From Streptomyces sp. MMG1533 (lineage in GTDB: Bacteria > Actinomycetota > Actinomycetes > Streptomycetales > Streptomycetaceae): a stretch of 64,000 nt of DNA. The first letter of the stretch is position 1. Each line of letters opens with the position of its first letter. Of the stretch, positions 1-8,276 are shown one piece after another. Below the pieces are notes generated by a model. The model was not told where the DNA came from and ran no database searches. It saw only the letters and a program-made list of their open reading frames with translations. The position numbers were made by a program, and so were the translations under genes. The stretch is from NCBI RefSeq assembly GCF_001279775.1, contig NZ_LGDG01000178.1, positions 1 to 64,000 of the forward strand, written 5' to 3'.

Positions 1-143
1 CCCTCCGGGACCCTCCGGGCCTCCGGGACCCTCCGGGCCTCCGGGACCCTCCGGGCCTCCGGGCCTCCGGGACCCTCCGGGCCTCCGGGACCCTCCGGGC
101 CTCCGGGCCTCCGGGACCCTCCGGGCCTCCGGGACCCTCCGGA
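1..143. repeat. GC-rich short tandem repeat array at the window edge
   Basis: Alternating 9-10 base units built on CCTCCGGGA and CCCTCCGGGC run from the left edge almost to the 3' end of the GDSL gene. There is no open structure or spacer pattern. It looks like a slippage-prone intergenic repeat; its left limit lies outside the window. Confidence 0.85.
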
Positions 144-159
144 CCCCCGGCCCCCGGAG

Positions 160-1494
160 TCACAGCTCCGCCGGTGCCGCCCCCTTCAGGTCGGCCAGGT
201 CGAAGGTCGCGGCCATTCGTTCGTAGCCCTTGTCGCTGGGGTGGAGGTGGTCGCCCGAGTCGTAGTCGGAGCGGAACCTGCGCGGGTTGTAGGGGTCCCG
301 GACGGCCTTGTCGAAGTCGACGACGGCGTCGTAGACCCGGCCCGAGCGGATCTCCGCGTTGATCTGCTGCCGTACGGACTCGCGGGCGTCGGTGTAGCCG
401 CGGTGGCCGCCGAAGGGCATCAGGGTGGCGCCGATGACCTTGATGCCGCGGGCGTGGGCCTGGCGGACCGTCGCGCGCAGGCCGTCGAGGATCGCCTCGG
501 GGTCGGCGAGGTTGGGGTTGCGCAGGATGTCGTTGATGCCGAGGTCGATGACGACGACCTTGACGTTCGTACGGCCGAGGACGTCCCGGGCGAAGCGGTC
601 CACTCCGGCCTGGTTCTCGGCGGGGCGGCCGAGGCCGTCGGCGAGGATCTGGTTGCCGCCGATTCCCTGGTTGACGACGCTGTAGCGGGGCAGGTCCCGG
701 CCCGCCGCGATCGCCGTGCGCAGCCGCTGGGACAGCAGGTCGGTCCAGCGGTGGTTGGCGTTGTCGGTGGAGCCGACGCCGTCGGTGAGCGAGTCGCCGA
801 AGGCGACGACGGTGCCGTCGGCCTCGTCGCTGAGCACGTCCAGCGCGGTCAGGTAGCGCCAGTAGGGGGTCTGCTCGGTGTACGCGGTTCCGGTCACGTC
901 CTCGGTGAGGTCGCCCTCGGCGACGTAGGACGTCTGCTGGGCGTGCGGGTGGAAGGTGACCGGGCCGGACAGGGTGGGGGAGTAGGTGGTGACGAGGATG
1001 TCGCTGCCGCCGGGTATGGCGATGCGGACGGCGTCGCTGAGCACCTGCTGCCCGGCCGGGACGACGACCGTGGTGTTGCCGCCGAAGGTCAGGCGCCGCA
1101 TGGTCCGGGCGGCCGCCTCGGCGGTGCCGGTGCCGGCCGCGACGGCGATCGAGGCGTGTGTGATGGTCAGCGGCGACTGGCCGTAGAGATTGGACAGCGT
1201 GATGCGGGCACTCGTACCGCCGATGCTCGCGTGGACGACGTTGCGCACCGAGCGGCCCGCCAGGCCGTCGGTCTCGGTGCCCGGTTCGGCTCCCACCGGG
1301 GAGGCGGACCAGGAGCCGACCCAGACGCCGGTGGAGGCGGGGGCGGCGGAGTTGTGGGGGGTGCGTGGGCCGGCCAGTGTGGTCCGGTCGTTCGTACCTG
1401 CGTCGGTTGCCACTCCGACATAAATGGCGGCGGACAGGGCCACGATCACGGAGAGGATCGCGGCGAGCAGGGCGTAACCATGACGCCGGGTCAT
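160..1494 (-). CDS. Secreted or membrane-anchored SGNH/GDSL hydrolase
   Basis: A 444-aa predicted esterase/lipase-type hydrolase of the SGNH superfamily. The N-terminus from MTRRHGYALL is a signal peptide or anchor with a hydrophobic stretch at about residues 9-27, followed by a Thr/Ala-rich linker. A variable beta-rich domain fills the first half. The catalytic blocks follow: GDSLTDG (nucleophile Ser), GIGGN (block II Gly), GIND (block III Asn) and DHLHPS near the C-terminus (Asp-His pair). I chose the ATG at 1494, immediately before the signal sequence, over an in-frame start at 1560 that would add 22 Arg/His-rich residues and hide the signal. It acts outside the membrane; the substrate cannot be read from sequence. 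Confidence 0.9.
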   Translation of the reverse strand: MTRRHGYALLAAILSVIVALSAAIYVGVATDAGTNDRTTLAGPRTPHNSAAPASTGVWVGSWSASPVGAEPGTETDGLAGRSVRNVVHASIGGTSARITLSNLYGQSPLTITHASIAVAAGTGTAEAAARTMRRLTFGGNTTVVVPAGQQVLSDAVRIAIPGGSDILVTTYSPTLSGPVTFHPHAQQTSYVAEGDLTEDVTGTAYTEQTPYWRYLTALDVLSDEADGTVVAFGDSLTDGVGSTDNANHRWTDLLSQRLRTAIAAGRDLPRYSVVNQGIGGNQILADGLGRPAENQAGVDRFARDVLGRTNVKVVVIDLGINDILRNPNLADPEAILDGLRATVRQAHARGIKVIGATLMPFGGHRGYTDARESVRQQINAEIRSGRVYDAVVDFDKAVRDPYNPRRFRSDYDSGDHLHPSDKGYERMAATFDLADLKGAAPAEL

Positions 1495-1679
1495 GCTGTG
1501 TTGTTCTCCTCGGGCGATGGGAGCCCGAGGCTCCGATCTGATGAGCCCATGATGAGCCATGGGCCTGGGAAAACTGGCAGGACCCCGCCGCGTTCCCCCG
1601 ACCGGACAGACGCCGGGAACTCTTGTTCCGTTCCAGGAGTCGGTCAGGAAGGGACAATGTGTGAGGGATCACCGAACGG

Positions 1680-3026
1680 GTGGAGCGGATGGAACGTACG
1701 GAAACGGGATCAATCGGTGCCGAAGGGCAGCATGCCCGCCCCGGCGCCGCCACGAACCGCGCCATGAACACGTTCAGCGAGGCCGACGAGGAGAAGCAGC
1801 GCGGCGTACGCCGGATGAAGCTCACCGCGACCGGCATGCTGCTGTTCGTGGCGGTGGTCTACGTCCTCGCCAAGTCGGCGTCCCACCAAGGCGCCGGCGC
1901 CTGGGCGGGCTATGTCGCCGCGGCCGCCGAGGCCGGCATGGTCGGCGCGATGGCCGACTGGTTCGCGGTCACCGCCCTCTTCCGCCACCCGCTCGGCCTG
2001 CCCATCCCGCACACCGCGATCATCCCCACCAAGAAAGACCAGTTGGGGGTGTCGCTGGGCGAGTTCGTCGGGGAGAACTTCCTCTCCGAGGACGTCGTGA
2101 GACAGCGGCTGCGGGCGGTCGGCATCGGCAGCCGGCTCGGTACGTGGCTGGCGGACCCCGACCACGCGGACCGGGTGACGGCCGAACTGTCGGCCGCCCT
2201 CAGGGGTGCGCTGACCGTGCTCCGTGACTCGGACGTCCAAGCGGTGGTCGGCGAGGCGATCACGAGAAGGGCCGACGCGCAGGAGATCGCCCCCGGCATA
2301 GGCAAGATGCTGGAGAAGATCGTCGCGGACGGCGGCCACCGTCGTGCCGTCGACCTGGTCGTCGCCCGGGCGCACGACTGGCTGGTGCTGCACAGCGGCT
2401 CCGTCATGGACGCCGTACAGGGCGGGGCGCCCGGCTGGACGCCGAAGTTCGTCGACAAGAAGGTCGGCGAACGCGTCTACAAGGAACTGCTGCGCTTCTG
2501 CGCGGAGATGCGGGACATGCCCTCCCACCCGGCCCGCGGCGCCCTCGACCGCTTCCTCACCGACTTCGCCTCCGACCTGCAGTCCGACACCGACACGCGC
2601 ACGCGTGTCGAGCGCCTCAAGGGCGAGGTGCTGGGCCGCGGCGAGGTGCAGGACCTGATCGCCTCCGCCTGGACCGCCGTACGATCCATGATCGTCTCGG
2701 CCGCCGAGGACGAGCGCAGCGAGCTGCGACTGCGCGTCCGCGCCTCCCTGCTGTCCCTGGGCGCCCGCATGGCGGCCGACCCGAAGGTGCAGGCCAAGGT
2801 GGACGGCTGGGTGGAGGGCGCGGCGGTGTACGTCGTCACCACCTACCGCAGGGAGATCACCTCCCTGATCACCGACACCGTGGCGGGCTGGGACGCGGAG
2901 CACACCACGAAGAAGATCGAGGCGAACATCGGCCGTGACCTGCAGTTCATCCGGATCAACGGCACGGTGGTGGGGTCGTTGGTGGGGTTGTTGATCTACA
3001 CGGTGTCGCGCGGGCTGGGGGCGTAG
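1680..3026 (+). CDS. DUF445 family membrane protein
   Basis: A 448-aa protein (if the GTG at 1680 is used) of the DUF445 family. One hydrophobic segment follows the charged start (MKLTATGMLLFVAVVYVLAK), with the family-typical AAAEAGMVGAMADWFAVTAL and PLGLPIPHTAIIP segments after it. A long helical region and a C-terminal transmembrane segment (GTVVGSLVGLLIYTV) close the protein. This two-anchor topology matches DUF445. The start is uncertain: ATG at 1689 or 1764 are in frame, and none has an ideally spaced Shine-Dalgarno sequence. Function is unknown; it may be a membrane-associated structural protein. It stands alone, 54 bases upstream of the MFS gene. Confidence 0.85.
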   Translation: MERMERTETGSIGAEGQHARPGAATNRAMNTFSEADEEKQRGVRRMKLTATGMLLFVAVVYVLAKSASHQGAGAWAGYVAAAAEAGMVGAMADWFAVTALFRHPLGLPIPHTAIIPTKKDQLGVSLGEFVGENFLSEDVVRQRLRAVGIGSRLGTWLADPDHADRVTAELSAALRGALTVLRDSDVQAVVGEAITRRADAQEIAPGIGKMLEKIVADGGHRRAVDLVVARAHDWLVLHSGSVMDAVQGGAPGWTPKFVDKKVGERVYKELLRFCAEMRDMPSHPARGALDRFLTDFASDLQSDTDTRTRVERLKGEVLGRGEVQDLIASAWTAVRSMIVSAAEDERSELRLRVRASLLSLGARMAADPKVQAKVDGWVEGAAVYVVTTYRREITSLITDTVAGWDAEHTTKKIEANIGRDLQFIRINGTVVGSLVGLLIYTVSRGLGA

Positions 3027-3080
3027 CCCCACTGGTCGAGGGCACTCGATCCGGGTTCTCGCTCAAAGAGGAGGGAGCCC

Positions 3081-4616
3081 ATGACCACCGCGCAGGCCGA
3101 GACAGGCCGAACCGTGACGACCGACATCCCCGCCCGCCTCGACCGTCTCCCATGGTCGCGCTGGCACTGGACGGTCGTCATCGGACTCGGCACCGTGTGG
3201 ATCCTCGACGGACTGGAAGTCACCGTCGTCGGCAACATCGCCGGGCGCCTCTCGGAGCCCGGCAGCGGACTGCCCATCAACTCCGGCCAGGTCACCGGCA
3301 TCGCCGCCGCGCTCTACGTGGCCGGCGCCTGCCTCGGCGCCCTCTTCTGGGGCCGCCTGACCGACATCTGGGGGCGTAAAAAACTCTTCATGATCACCCT
3401 GGCGGTGTATCTGGCGGCGACCGCGCTCACCGCAATCGCCTTCGACACCTGGTGGTTCTTCGCCTTCCGCTTCCTGACCGGCTTCGGCATCGGCGGTGAG
3501 TACGCGGCCATCAACTCCGCGATCGACGAGCTGATCCCCAAGGAGTACCGGGGCCGCGTCGACCTGATGATCAACGGCAGCTTCTGGCTGGGCGCGGTCG
3601 GCGGCTCGCTGCTGTCGATCGTCGCGCTGAACACCGACATCTTCCCGGCGAACGTCGGCTGGCGGCTGACCTTCGCCCTGGGCGCCGTCCTCGCCCTGGT
3701 GATCCTCCTCGTACGACGCCACGTCCCCGAAAGCCCGCGCTGGCTGCTGATCCACGGCCGGGACGAGGAGGCGGAACGGATCGTCTCCTCCATCGAGAAG
3801 CGCGTCGAGGCCGAGCGGGACGAACCGCTGCCGCGGCCCGAGGGTGAGATCACCATCCACCAGCGCCGCAGCGTCACCTTCCTGGAGATCGGCCGTACCG
3901 TCTTCTCCGACTACCGCAGGCGGGCGATCCTCGGCTTCTCCCTCTTCATCGGCCAGGCCTTCCTCTACAACGCGATCACCTTCGGCTTCGGCGCGATCCT
4001 GACGACGTTCTACGACGTCCCGACCGGCGACACCGGCTACTACTTCGCCGTCATCGCCGTCGGCAACTTCTGCGGCCCGCTGCTGCTCGGCAAACTGTTC
4101 GACACGGTCGGCCGCAAGGTGATGATCTCGTCGACGTACCTGCTCTCGGGGCTGTTGCTCTTCGGCACGGCCTGGCTCTTCGACCGCGGTTCCCTGAGCG
4201 CGAGCACGCTGACGGCCTGCTGGTGCGCGGTGCTGTTCTTCGCCTCGGCGGGCGCGTCGAGCGCGTATCTGACGGTCTCCGAGGTCTTCCCGATGGAAAC
4301 CCGGGCCATGTCCATCGCCTTCTTCTACGCCATCGGCACCGCCGCCGGCGGTATCAGCGGCCCGATCCTGTTCGCCGACCTCACCGGTACGGGCAAGGTC
4401 GGTGACACGGTCCTCGCCTTCCAGATCGGCGCGGCCCTGATGTGCGCGGCCGGCCTGGTCGCCGCGTTCCTCGCCGTACGCGCGGAACGCCGCTCCCTGG
4501 AGGACATCGCCAAGCCCCTGACCGCGGCGGCGTCCTCGGCGACTTCGGCGACTTCGGCGGTCGCGGGCAGGAGCCCGGGGTCTTCGGGGCCGGGGTCGCG
4601 AGCGGCGACCGTGTAG
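3081..4616 (+). CDS. MFS transporter, sugar/metabolite porter type
   Basis: A 511-aa major facilitator with twelve predicted transmembrane segments. The signature loops are visible between helices 2-3 (GRLTDIWGRKK) and helices 8-9 (GKLFDTVGRKV), plus RFLTGFGIGGEY in helix 4 and PESPRWL after helix 6. These are hallmarks of the sugar-porter/metabolite:H+ symporter branch. The ATG at 3081 has a strong ribosome site (GAGGGAG about 7 bases upstream). The last 30 residues are a Ser/Ala/Gly-rich tail (SSATSATSAVAG) of repetitive sequence. Substrate is unknown. It is convergent with the alginate-lyase-like gene. Confidence 0.92.
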   Translation: MTTAQAETGRTVTTDIPARLDRLPWSRWHWTVVIGLGTVWILDGLEVTVVGNIAGRLSEPGSGLPINSGQVTGIAAALYVAGACLGALFWGRLTDIWGRKKLFMITLAVYLAATALTAIAFDTWWFFAFRFLTGFGIGGEYAAINSAIDELIPKEYRGRVDLMINGSFWLGAVGGSLLSIVALNTDIFPANVGWRLTFALGAVLALVILLVRRHVPESPRWLLIHGRDEEAERIVSSIEKRVEAERDEPLPRPEGEITIHQRRSVTFLEIGRTVFSDYRRRAILGFSLFIGQAFLYNAITFGFGAILTTFYDVPTGDTGYYFAVIAVGNFCGPLLLGKLFDTVGRKVMISSTYLLSGLLLFGTAWLFDRGSLSASTLTACWCAVLFFASAGASSAYLTVSEVFPMETRAMSIAFFYAIGTAAGGISGPILFADLTGTGKVGDTVLAFQIGAALMCAAGLVAAFLAVRAERRSLEDIAKPLTAAASSATSATSAVAGRSPGSSGPGSRAATV

Positions 4617-4652
4617 GCACGTGCAGCCGCGCCCGCCAGCCTGCGGGCAGTC

Positions 4653-4670
4653 GTGCCGCTGGGGCGGCAC
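4653..4670. terminator. Hairpin between convergent MFS and alginate-lyase-like genes
   Basis: GTGCCGC (4653-4659) and GCGGCAC (4664-4670) form a perfect 7-bp stem with a TGGG loop between two converging genes. The surrounding 4641-4700 sequence resembles a repetitive Streptomyces intergenic motif. There is no U-tract, as is usual in this genus. Confidence 0.5.
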
Positions 4671-4771
4671 GGGTGGGCGCAGGCGGCACCCCGCAGCGCC
4701 GGGCTGGGCGACCCACCCCCGCCCACCCCAGCGCCGGGCTCCGCGCTTCCACCCACCGCAGCTCGCGGCTC

Positions 4772-6265
4772 CTACTGAGCGACGTCGCGCCGCACCCGGT
4801 CCCGGCGCCGCATGAAGAGCAGGCCGCCGGCGATCGCCGTGATGCCCGCGGCGGCGGTCCAGCCGACGATGTCGTCGGAGCCGGTGGCGGCGAGGTCGCC
4901 GCCGGCCTTGGCGGACGCGGACGCGGATGCGGAAGGCAGCGCGGTGGCCTCCGCGCCGGTCTGCGGACGGGCGTCGGAGCCGGCGCCCGAACCCGCGGAC
5001 GCACTGGCCGCCGGGCTCGGGACAGCCGACGTGTCCGCGGCCTTGTCGCGCGTGAACGCCAGTGTGCCGAAGCCGAGTTGGTCGTAGCCGCCGCTGTTGG
5101 GACCGTAGTCCCCGCCCCCGCCCTCGGGCGCGGCCTTGGCGGCGATCCGGGTGAGGTAGGTGGCGGACAGGCCACGGCGCTTGGTGTAGTGGTTGGCGAT
5201 CAACGCCCAGATCGGCCGCTGCATGGCCGGATCCACGCCGGCGGCCTCGGTGGCGGTCTCCCGGCCGGACCAGCCGTTGATCGCACCCTTGGCACGGGTG
5301 TTGGCGGTGTAGGGCACGTCGCCGCCCATGCTCCACTTGGCCACGTACTGGGCGCCCTTGAGGAAGCGGCTGTCGTCGTAGCCGTACAGGTCGATGCCCT
5401 GGTTCCAGGCCATCTCGCAGAAGGTGCCCATGAGGCCGACGCCGAGCAGCGCGTGCCCCTGGTCGCGGCCGGTCTCCAGCCACTCGCCGAGTCCGTCGTC
5501 GCGCACGACGGGGATGGCGTTCTTGACGGCGCCCAGGCCGTCACCGTTCTTGAAGTAGTCCACGGCGCGGGCGACTTGGGCCTTGTCGTCGCAGAAGATG
5601 CCGGTGGCCAGGACACAGGCCATGGCGGCCAGGTCCCAGTTGGGCCAGTAGTTGGTGACGACGGCGCCGTTGTGCTTGACCAGGAAGTCGTCGCTCAGCG
5701 GCGCGAAGACGCCGCTCAGCATCTCCTGGAACCGGTCGAGCTCGAAGTCGCCGTGGTCGCGGACGAGTTCGGCGGCGTTGGCGATCTGGTAGCCGTAGAG
5801 CCCGGCGGCGAGGAACCGGTCGGCGCTGCCCTGGAGGCTGGTCAGCTTGGCCGACCAGGCGTTGAGGATGCCGACGGCGGTGTCGAGGTACGCGCTGTCA
5901 CCGCTGACGTGTCCGCGCAGGGCGTTCTGGTAGGCGGCGTGGACGTCGTTGTAGAGGGTCGCGTAGTTCTGCGGGGAGCCCGACCCCCGGTACACGATGG
6001 CCTGCGGGTTGGCCGTCCAGCCGCTCTGCGCATGGCGGTTGGCGGTCAGCTTGGCGAAACCGGCGGTGTAGGGGGCGGCACCCGCCTTCACCTTGGCGGC
6101 CATACGGTCCAGGTCGGCGCGGGTGTGCAGGAGTCCGGGGTGGGCGAAGGCGGTGCCCGCGGCGACGGCCGGTGTGCCGCTGCCGAGGGCGGTACCGAGA
6201 CCGACGGCTCCGGCGGTGACGCCTGCGGCCTTGAGCATGTTCCGGCGGCTGATCTCTCGTGTCAC
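4772..6265 (-). CDS. Tat-exported alginate-lyase-family protein with LAATG sortase signal
   Basis: A 497-aa exported protein. The N-terminus has a twin-arginine signal (SRRNMLKAAGVTAGAVGLG). The body is an alpha-helical (alpha/alpha) domain of the alginate-lyase (PL5-like) type, with conserved VTNYWPNWDL and ETGRDQGHALLG segments; the latter resembles active-site motifs of helical polysaccharide lyases. After about residue 400 comes a Ser/Ala/Pro-rich wall-spanning linker. LAATG at residues 458-462, a hydrophobic helix and an RRRDRVRR tail follow. This is a complete cell-wall sorting signal of the LAxTG type used by Streptomyces class E sortases. The protein is therefore predicted to be covalently anchored to peptidoglycan. 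Substrate preference is inference only. Confidence 0.87.
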   Translation of the reverse strand: MTREISRRNMLKAAGVTAGAVGLGTALGSGTPAVAAGTAFAHPGLLHTRADLDRMAAKVKAGAAPYTAGFAKLTANRHAQSGWTANPQAIVYRGSGSPQNYATLYNDVHAAYQNALRGHVSGDSAYLDTAVGILNAWSAKLTSLQGSADRFLAAGLYGYQIANAAELVRDHGDFELDRFQEMLSGVFAPLSDDFLVKHNGAVVTNYWPNWDLAAMACVLATGIFCDDKAQVARAVDYFKNGDGLGAVKNAIPVVRDDGLGEWLETGRDQGHALLGVGLMGTFCEMAWNQGIDLYGYDDSRFLKGAQYVAKWSMGGDVPYTANTRAKGAINGWSGRETATEAAGVDPAMQRPIWALIANHYTKRRGLSATYLTRIAAKAAPEGGGGDYGPNSGGYDQLGFGTLAFTRDKAADTSAVPSPAASASAGSGAGSDARPQTGAEATALPSASASASAKAGGDLAATGSDDIVGWTAAAGITAIAGGLLFMRRRDRVRRDVAQ

Positions 6266-6396
6266 GAGTTCGTTCCTCGGGGTCGAATCGCGTGCCTGTG
6301 GTGGGGGACGGTGAGGAGACGAGCGGGAGGGTCGGCCGATAACGAAAACTGGAGCACCTGTTCCGGACAGGCTGCAAGCGTGAGGAGTGACGACCG

Positions 6397-6756
6397 ATGA
6401 CCGTCCGCAGGATCGTCCCCGACATCCACGTCGAGTCCGAGGAGGCGATGCGAACGAACCGGGACTTCTACGGCCTGCTCGGCCTCGAGGAGGTCATGAA
6501 CCTGGGCTGGGTGACGACCCTCGCCTCACCCGGCAACCCCACCGCCCAGATCATCTTCCTCACCGAGGACCGCACCGCACCCGTCGTCCCCGACATGAGC
6601 GTGGAGGTCGACGACGTCGACGCGGTGTACGCGCAGGTGGTGGCGTCCGGCGCGGAGGTCGTGCGGGAGCTGCGGGACGAGGAGTGGGGCGTACGGCGGT
6701 TCTTCGTACGGGATCCGAACGGGCGGGTGGTGAATGTGCTGGGACACCGGGCGTAG
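6397..6756 (+). CDS. VOC (glyoxalase/bleomycin-resistance fold) family protein
   Basis: A 119-aa single-module VOC protein with two beta-alpha-beta-beta-beta repeats. The second ends in the typical FFVRDPNGRVVNVLGH strand containing the DP(N/D)G turn. A GAGGAG ribosome site precedes the ATG at 6397. Metal-binding residues are not fully evident, so enzyme versus binding-protein function is open. The stop codon lies at the start of a 30-base direct repeat. Confidence 0.85.
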   Translation: MTVRRIVPDIHVESEEAMRTNRDFYGLLGLEEVMNLGWVTTLASPGNPTAQIIFLTEDRTAPVVPDMSVEVDDVDAVYAQVVASGAEVVRELRDEEWGVRRFFVRDPNGRVVNVLGHRA

Positions 6757-6810
6757 CGGGGCTTGGCCGGATGTGGCCCGGCGTAGCGGGGCGTGGCCGG
6801 ATGTGGCCGG
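6751..6810. repeat. Two-copy 30-base direct repeat after the VOC gene
   Basis: Units at 6751-6780 and 6781-6810 differ at only two positions (core TAGCGGGGC, GGCCGGATGTGGCC). The first copy contains the VOC stop codon, so the duplication extends the 3' untranslated region. Confidence 0.75.
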
Positions 6811-6858
6811 TCGGGGCGCCCCGGGCTGCCGTCGCGGCCGTCGCGGCCCGCGCGGCCG

Positions 6859-7164
6859 TCAGGACAGCGGGTGCACGATCAGTCGCGACTGCTTGCCGGC
6901 GAACGCCCTGCGCAGCGCCCGCATCTCGACGTTCCGGGAGGTGAAGACGCCCTGCCTGTCGACGTGGACGATCACGACGTCGTAGCTGTCGACGACGTCG
7001 GAGAGACCGCCGTTCTGGAGGGTGTCGGCCAATGCGTACGTGGTCCGGCTGAGCCACTCGGGCAGCCCGAGGGGCTCGGTGATGGCGTCCCAGAAGTCGT
7101 CGAGCGTGTCGAAGGGGCGGCCCCGCAGGTCCACCACCAACTCGGTCAACGTCCTCTTCGGCAT
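6859..7164 (-). CDS. Barstar-like ribonuclease inhibitor family protein
   Basis: A 101-aa protein of the barstar type: an alpha/beta fold with the family-like segments DTLDDFWDAITEPLGLP and DVVIVHVDRQGVF. In the classical pair barstar neutralises the secreted RNase barnase. No barnase-like gene is visible in this window, so it is an orphan here, which is common in Streptomyces. It is convergent with the VOC gene, and the start ATG at 7164 lacks a clear Shine-Dalgarno sequence. Confidence 0.75.
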   Translation of the reverse strand: MPKRTLTELVVDLRGRPFDTLDDFWDAITEPLGLPEWLSRTTYALADTLQNGGLSDVVDSYDVVIVHVDRQGVFTSRNVEMRALRRAFAGKQSRLIVHPLS

Positions 7165-7200
7165 GGCCGGAGGTTAGCCCGGGCCAGGTGGGCGGGGCGA

Positions 7201-7290
7201 CGGATTATCCGGCGTCCCGGTCCGCCTGTCCGGGCGTCCCGGTCCGCCCGTCGGCGTTCGGGTCCGCCTATCCGGCGTTCCGGTCCGCCA
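7201..7290. repeat. Imperfect tandem repeat of about 20 bases
   Basis: Repeats of the type GTCCCGGTCCGCC with CGGCGTTC variants occupy the gap and run into the 3' end of the 101-aa membrane protein gene, where they encode its last residues. Likely slippage-derived. Confidence 0.6.
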
Positions 7291-7573
7291 CCGCCCACGA
7301 CGCCAGAGCCACGGCACCGGCCACCCCGAAGACGGCCGGCCAGGCGCCCACCTTCTTGGCCAGGGGGTGCGACCCGGCGAAGGCGGCGACGTACGCGGCG
7401 GTCAGCGCCCCCGCTGCCTTCCCGCCCGCCTGCTGCCGCCACTGCTGCGCTGCCGCGGCCCCGGCGACGGCCAGCACGACCCCGCCCAGCTGCCGCTTCT
7501 TGGTCCAACGGGCCACGCCGTACCCGCCGACGAGACCGCTCGCCGCGACGACCGCGCTGGGAACCTTCGCCAC
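7268..7573 (-). CDS. Small conserved membrane protein, function unknown
   Basis: A 101-aa Ala/Gly-rich protein with several hydrophobic stretches (SAVVAASGLVGGYGVA, GGVVLAVAGAAAA, PAVFGVAGAVALASW) separated by basic segments, consistent with two or three membrane helices. The GTG at 7573 has a good GGAGG site upstream. I do not recognise a named family. It lies divergent to the Hsp20 gene with about 170 bases between them. Confidence 0.7.
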   Translation of the reverse strand: MAKVPSAVVAASGLVGGYGVARWTKKRQLGGVVLAVAGAAAAQQWRQQAGGKAAGALTAAYVAAFAGSHPLAKKVGAWPAVFGVAGAVALASWAVADRNAG

Positions 7574-7666
7574 GCCTGCCTCCTGTGCTGTCCGGTGTGT
7601 CCAGGTGTCCGGTGTGCCCCGAGGCTAACGCTCACCTCGGGTGATGCCGTCAACCTGAGTCGGGGC

Positions 7667-7695
7667 TTGTCAAGTTTCCTCCTCCGAGCTATATA
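7667..7695 (+). promoter_or_regulatory. Sigma70-like promoter of the Hsp20 gene with overlapping palindrome
   Basis: The -35 TTGTCA (7667-7672) and -10 TATATA (7690-7695) are separated by exactly 17 bases. The -35 overlaps the short palindrome CTTGTCAAG (7666-7674), which could be a heat-shock repressor contact. It resembles the half-site style of the HspR HAIR element but lacks the full CTTGAGT-N7-ACTCAAG form. Confidence 0.6.
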
Positions 7696-7744
7696 AGAAG
7701 CCGTAGGGCATCGCACAGCCAACACCTGAGGAAAGGAGTGAACT

Positions 7745-8173
7745 GTGATGCTCATGCGTACCGACCCCTTCCGCGAGTTCGACCGCATCGCGCAGCAGGT
7801 TCTCGGCTCCACCGCCCGCCCCACCGCGATGACGATGGACGCCTACCGGTCCGGGGACGAGTTCGTCGTCCACTTCGACCTCCCCGGCATCGACCCCGAG
7901 ACGATCGAGATCGACGTCGAACGCAACGTCCTGAACGTCCGCGCCGAACGCCGTTCCCCCGCCCCCGAGGGAGCGGAACTGATCGTCGCCGAGCGCCCGA
8001 CGGGCAGCTTCTCCCGCCAGCTCTTCCTCGGCGACACCCTCGACACGGAACGCGTCGACGCCTCGTACGACGCCGGTGTCCTGACCCTGCGCATCCCGGT
8101 GGCGGAGCAGGCCAAGCCGCGCCGCATCCAGATCACGGGCGGCGGCAGCGGCCGTAGGCAGCTGAGTAACTGA
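7745..8173 (+). CDS. Hsp20/alpha-crystallin small heat-shock protein
   Basis: A 142-aa holdase chaperone that would bind unfolding proteins in large oligomers. The alpha-crystallin domain spans about residues 35-130: [20 protein letters not shown] is the typical first strands, [20 protein letters not shown] the core, and the C-terminal strand LTLRIPV carries the I-x-V-like anchor. The start is GTG (7745) or ATG (7748) behind an AAGGAG site. It has its own strong promoter and is followed by a long perfect hairpin, so it is probably monocistronic and stress induced. Confidence 0.93.
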   Translation: MMLMRTDPFREFDRIAQQVLGSTARPTAMTMDAYRSGDEFVVHFDLPGIDPETIEIDVERNVLNVRAERRSPAPEGAELIVAERPTGSFSRQLFLGDTLDTERVDASYDAGVLTLRIPVAEQAKPRRIQITGGGSGRRQLSN

Positions 8174-8181
8174 CCGGCAGA

Positions 8182-8234
8182 CGCGGGACGTCCCGCAGGC
8201 ACGGGTATGCGAACCGCCTGCGGGACGTCCCGCG
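8182..8234. terminator. Long perfect inverted repeat after hsp20
   Basis: Two 18-base arms (8182-8199 and 8217-8234) are exact reverse complements around a 17-base loop. Each arm itself contains the 14-base palindrome GCGGGACGTCCCGC, so alternative structures and dimer-type protein binding are possible. Position suggests termination of hsp20 or insulation of the DUF2267 gene. Confidence 0.8.
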
Positions 8235-8276
8235 CGCCGAAGCGTAGAACCGGTGGGCCGAAGGAGGGAGCCCCAG

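Noticed and set aside
1..143. Possible CRISPR-like array
   Set aside because: Units are about 10 bases with no unique spacers and no cas genes nearby; simple tandem repeat.
3063..6400. Long antisense frames opposite the MFS and alginate-lyase-like genes
   Set aside because: Composition is dominated by Arg, Gly, Ala and Asp with no recognisable motif; the opposite-strand genes have complete signatures and ribosome sites.
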